Below, piece by piece: positions 32,803 to 36,698 of a DNA stretch of 36,698 nucleotides. This DNA comes from Phoronis australis (Eukaryota; Phoronida; Phoronidae): contig NMRA01000050.1 in the NCBI GenBank assembly GCA_002633005.1, positions 156,725 to 193,422 on the forward strand, in the 5' to 3' direction. The notes under the pieces were generated by a model, which saw only the letters and a list, made by a program, of their open reading frames with translations, ran no database searches and was not told where the DNA came from. The number at the start of each line of letters is the position of its first letter. The stretch's first letter is position 1. The translations under genes were made by a program, and so were the position numbers.

Positions 32803-33392
32803 CTCGCTGGTTCCGTGCGTGCCGCTAGGTGGGGCGGTAGCCGGGCCAGCACGCAGGTATCACTTAAATTTCCTCTGTAAATTTTTTTACACCGGCGTTT
32901 CTGATTGGCTAGTCGATTCGTCAACAGGCAGCGCTTTGCGCAAACAAACTGGCATGGCTGATGGACTGAAGTGTAAATGTGGTCTGTTGTACAGACAAAT
33001 CGGTGCTTAAAATTTATGTTCAGGAAATGTGAAGCCTAGAAATTGTGACTGAGCCTTTTCGGAATGCATCTTTCTACTGTCGATGACTTTTGTTTACGAT
33101 AATGTCCTTATACACTATGAATAACACACCGGTTAAATCGGCCACATAATGTGTGTTTATTGTGCATGTATGTGTTTCAAGCACGCGGCTATTAAACATC
33201 ACTGCAGAAACGAAATAGTTGCTGCGACGCCACTTGCATGACAAGGCTAAAAATCGTTCACAGTCCGCCATTTTTTCAAGGTGTTGTAAAGCTAACCAAT
33301 GACTGCCAAGATTACATCGACCAATGCTAAAGCGCGTGCCACTGCGTGATACCTGCGTGCTGGCTGAGCTAAGCACGCAGGGAACCAGCGAG
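32803..33392. mobile_element. Mutator-like non-autonomous element (long TIRs, perfect 9-bp target duplication)
   Basis: The 9-base word 'gttcaacag' stands exactly on both sides (32794-32802 and 33393-33401). The element starts 'ctcgctggttccgtgcgtgc' and ends with the inverted 'gcacgcagggaaccagcgag'. The inverted match continues to 'ccagcacgcaggtatcac' (32846-32863 and its reverse complement near 33344-33361). The left arm holds about 14 extra bases in between. A 9-bp duplication with longer terminal repeats is what Mutator-like transposases produce. Inside, each arm has inward-facing promoter-like features: a CCAAT-type box ('gattggct' near 32903 on the left; 'accaatg' near 33295 on the right) followed by an ATG. 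The left ATG (32954) opens 18 codons ('MADGLKCKCG'). The right ATG (minus, 33271, in 'aaaatggcggac') opens 66 codons ('MADCERFLALSCKWRR'). I recognise neither peptide. It may be a Pack-MULE-like element with captured gene starts, or a deleted autonomous element. Confidence 0.8.
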
Positions 33393-33401
33393 GTTCAACA
33401 G

Positions 33402-35327
33402 AAGGTTCATTTTTACGTCTCGGTAAACCGGTGCGCCATCTGATGAGCAGCAGAAAATTACTATCAGGAAGATTTTCACCTTTACAGGATCAATGGTCCC
33501 CGTGGGTCTTCGGTACTTAAAAGGTATGATTAGCTATAACCATTCAATCGAGTATGATTTTTGGATTGCCTCGTGTTAATATACGCTCCTATTTTTCGGA
33601 ATCACTTAACGTTACTAGACGTAAAGCAGACATTACAGGACCAACAATTGTCATCGTTTTGAGGCCGTAATTTCAGCTTTAATTGTTGGAGTTCTGAACA
33701 CCAGCCTAATTAATTTTAATGTAATTCAGATTTCGAGCTTTGAAAAATCTTAATGTTCTTGTTGACATCGTTTTTTGTTACTCATAAAACTTTAGAACTT
33801 TGTTTGTTTGTTAATGGGAGTGTGACAGTAATGGAAAACAGGACGACCGATATCAGCAAAGTGGGTGGTTTCAATCGAAGCAAGCAGGACACACAAAACG
33901 CTGTCCACAATGTTTTTAATATATATGTACTTTACAAAGGCTCAGCTTTCATATGTAGTATGTAACTTTTCTGAGTGATGTTGTGCCGTAAAATAAATAA
34001 CCATCGAATGAAGGGCATTCCCACCAGTTACACAGCTTGACTCAGGTGGGATGAAAAAGTAACAAAAAATAGCTAACTTGCGAATACGTTTCAATTATGA
34101 TTTTTACATTTTCACGTGAACACAAGTTGTGTTTATTCAGTGTGTCATTCTTAGTTTCTGTTAATTTGTCGTTGTTGCACAATGATGCAACAAAAATGCT
34201 AGAATTTGATGGTTTCCGAAGCCATAAACTAGCCAAAAATTTCGAGGGGGCTTTTTTCTGACTTTCTTACGTAGTAACTCTTAACAACCTTTTTGAGGTA
34301 GCTGGTGAAGTTCTCTTTTAAAAGGATTTCATGAAAATGTACCTTTTTAAACATGGAATTTGAATTAAAAAGGTGTTAACGTAAGGATAATGTCACATAA
34401 ATATATAATACATTTTGATATTCCTGATCTGTCTTCATTATGAAAATATAAATTATTTTAGTATTAAATTATTTTATGTAAGCTATACTGCTTTGCCCTC
34501 ATTATCATATTGTTTGGATTCTCGGGTCAGTGACCCTCTTCGTTCTACGATTATTGGTTTAATTGTACCACGTGATCTCTTTGTCTCGTCGCAACACTGG
34601 GCCATCGTCCACAATGCTCTCCAAATTTCAGTTTTCACTCAAATTCTCTTTGCACCCACCTTAACAGTTCAACATATTATATAACTTTTGTAATTACCGA
34701 TATCTATAGTAGTTTAGTTTGTCATAATATATATGAACTTTTATCTCATCTACACGTGTTGTTTCAGTGTGAAGTAGCTTCGGTATCGCTTTGCAGTTAG
34801 CGCATGCATATCAATAAATGTAACTTTACTAGTTGACGAAACCTATATTTTTGATATAAGAGTTAGAACTGAGGCCACTAAATAAGGCTTAGGATATCCT
34901 TAAAGTGAGGATCGGCGTGCCTTTTGCTAAATGAGAATTACAAAATATTTCATTGTGAACCACATTTCAGGCTTACAAAGGACTATAAAACGACAATCGT
35001 CTACACATAATGATTCAAATGTTGTGGTAAAGTGTGTCTTGCTTTTGCTGGTGGTCATTGCTATACAATGGCTGCATTCGGTGGAATTATTCGGTTGAGC
35101 TGGTTCAACCAGGTAGACATTGCTTGTTTAAAAGGTGAAGGATGTCATCTATAACCAATCATATGTCTATACCTATAGACCCGACGTGCTGCAAGAAGGT
35201 AGACATTAACTAAAACGTACATGCAGTTTTCTTACTTACGGAGAGGCGTTACATTGAGTATGACGAAGTCACGCAAAGCCATGAAAAATCAAGAGAATGA
35301 AAGGCAATTCTCTCGAATATCACCTTG
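33402..35327. other. No recognisable gene
   Basis: AT-rich, no coding similarity, no clear repeats. Open frames at 33753-33965, 34415-34684 and 35221-35415 show no motif; the last partly overlaps repeat copy C. Confidence 0.4.
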
Positions 35328-35553
35328 CGCTATAGTCGGTGGGCCAGATCTCATAGCGTTCATCCTTGTGAGTACTTTGGGGGGGCAACCTAGTTTTTTC
35401 TATGTGACTAGATAATATACCTATAAATCAAATTTCAAAAAGTTCCCACGTCTACACTTGCACATTTTTTTTTAAAAAGGTGTTTTTGTTGCACGAAATA
35501 TGGTGCACATTCCTGCCACTTGGTGGCACTTTTCTATTGAATTGACCAATCAG
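35328..35553 (+). repeat. Dispersed repeat family, copy C
   Basis: Blocks in order: 'gctatagtcggt', 'tactttgggggggcaac', 'aatttcaaaaagttccca', 'tacacttgcacattt', 'tgccacttggtggca', 'gaccaatcagag'. The same order is found in copy B (minus strand of 19959-20191) and, in part, copy A (16867-17240). The CCAAT-type box lies 40 bases before the short ATG frame at 35591, so the repeat may carry a promoter. Confidence 0.6.
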
Positions 35554-35590
35554 AGAGCCAGATTGTATTGCTGTGCTTAGTTACTTCAAT

Positions 35591-35656
35591 ATGGCTGCTC
35601 CCATGGAGTGTGATGCCTGTATAATTCAAGGTTTATCAAACAGTACAAAATTGTGA
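35591..35656 (+). pseudogene. Possible start of a decayed gene next to repeat copy C
   Basis: An ATG in a good context ('caatatggctgctcc') opens 21 codons ('MAAPMECDACIIQG') and then a TGA. It is preceded by a CCAAT-type box. Downstream to about 35.97 kb, coding-like phrases appear in changing frames ('SQSLKKLRKAS', 'KLMDCGTL', 'VGESDTDVIQDFP'), which looks like a frame-shifted relic. I cannot name the family, and chance is possible. Confidence 0.25.
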
Positions 35657-36698
35657 AGCCAGAGCCTAAAGAAGCTTAGGAAAGCTTCCTGACGAAAGCT
35701 GATGGACTGTGGAACTCTGTAGATCAGTAGATAAGAAAGAAGAGGTGTCACAAACGTTTGTGAAGAAAACAGCTGCATGTCCTGGTGTAGCCTACACAGT
35801 ATACTCCTGAGTGCTGTAGACTAGAAGACCAAGTGTCAGACCAAAAAATTGAAAAGACATAGAACGGCATAGCAACGTTTCAAGGCACCAGCAGTAGTAC
35901 TAAAGCTGAAGTTGGTGAAAGTGATACAGATGTTATCCAAGATTTCCCAAGATACTTCCAATATCTGAAACACGTACCAATTAACCCGAACTAGATAGGA
36001 ACATTCTGAAACATGAGTGCATCATTTGTTAGCAGGAAAAGTATATTATGGACCATATTTCAAGAAAGAGCAAGAAGTATAGCTTTCAAATACAGGTACG
36101 TGTTTTTGAAAGGTACATCTTGGTGTTTTCCAGGTGTGTTTCGGTATTATCACCAGATGTTTTTTAACTTGTTCAGCCCCTTGGCTGCCTGGGTAGGCCT
36201 TGGACAATACCGCTGACCCAGTAGAGATGGTGATCCTACCATAGGTACTCCACATGCCGGATGCTTTTCGGCAAATTATGTTCCTATAAGATTAGAAGTA
36301 CCGCGTAGAGAGATGCCTTTAAGGAGGTCGTTAATGGTTTCATTTGTTCCCAATTTGAACAAATACTCCTGCAATCCTATTTTTCGAACACTCCATTGTT
36401 CAGTTGCCACATCGACACTGCTTCCGCTAAGGAATAATCATATGGCGTTATACTGTGGGTTTGATTTTAAAGCACTTTAAGTCAAAAATTTTTGAGAAGG
36501 TTAAATGGAGTAGATGGTTGCAAACAACATGCCCAAGTGGCCGTCATCCCCTGCCGTAGTCCTGGGATAGGGGGAACCTCTTCTCAATTTTTTGTAAACA
36601 TTAATTACTTAGGTAGCTGCAATGATAATTAAATTAAAGGAGCATGCCACCCAAAAAACAACCTAATTTGTATCAATTCAGATCGAGTAGTTCTACTC
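35657..36698. other. No recognisable gene
   Basis: Apart from the possible relic phrases before 35.97 kb, no coding similarity. The window end may cut a larger feature. Confidence 0.4.

Noticed and set aside
1-36698. tRNA, rRNA, riboswitch or CRISPR features
   Set aside because: No clover-leaf box pairs, rRNA words or regularly spaced identical repeats were seen by eye; a tRNAscan or Rfam search would be needed to exclude small RNAs fully.

Overview
This looks like a gene-poor, repeat-rich piece of nuclear DNA from an animal, most likely a marine invertebrate. It is AT-leaning by eye and has almost no long open reading frames. The only good coding exon is intron-bounded. Every other recognisable protein similarity belongs to a decayed transposable element. 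The palindrome TACATGTA occurs at least 14 times, a composition I associate, from memory only, with marine invertebrate genomes. No species can be named. No bacterial operons, CRISPR arrays, tRNA or rRNA genes were seen.

Layout from left to right: (1) 1290-2335, minus strand: a broken, 5'-truncated non-LTR retrotransposon reverse transcriptase. (2) 3751-4412: a fold-back element with two arms of about 240 bp. (3) 5878-6031 and 9202-9515: short elements with hAT-like ends. Between them, 7827-8048 (minus) is a candidate first coding exon with a membrane anchor and a strong splice donor. (4) 10.1-14.3 kb is the most interesting block. A plus-strand His-Cys-box (I-PpoI-like) homing endonuclease relic converges on a minus-strand Mutator-like transposase relic, and the pair lies between two direct repeats of about 0.5 kb. 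Each repeat seems to carry the same promoter, small first exon and first intron. (5) 16.2-18.0 kb: a degenerate tandem repeat, one copy of a three-member dispersed repeat, and a decayed gene with a cysteine-rich tail. (6) 19.1-22.95 kb: further copies of dispersed repeats and a 54-bp tandem duplication. (7) 22955-23556, minus: the last exon of a fibrinogen-related-domain protein, the one likely functional host gene part. (8) 24558-24941: a (TC)n microsatellite running into a 342-bp assembly gap. (9) 25015-25176 and 31216-31353: two copies of one hAT-type MITE, each with an 8-bp target duplication. (10) 28510-29235: an old tandem duplication with a unit of about 363 bp. (11) 32803-33392: an inverted-repeat element with a perfect 9-bp target duplication, as Mutator-like elements make. 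It has two inward-facing, promoter-like ends. (12) 35.3-35.6 kb: a third copy of the dispersed repeat.

The window therefore holds both a Mutator-type transposase (dead here) and an apparent Mutator-type non-autonomous insertion, plus hAT-type and retrotransposon debris around a fibrinogen-domain gene. All calls rest on reading the sequence and remembered family patterns; no alignment or database search was possible.
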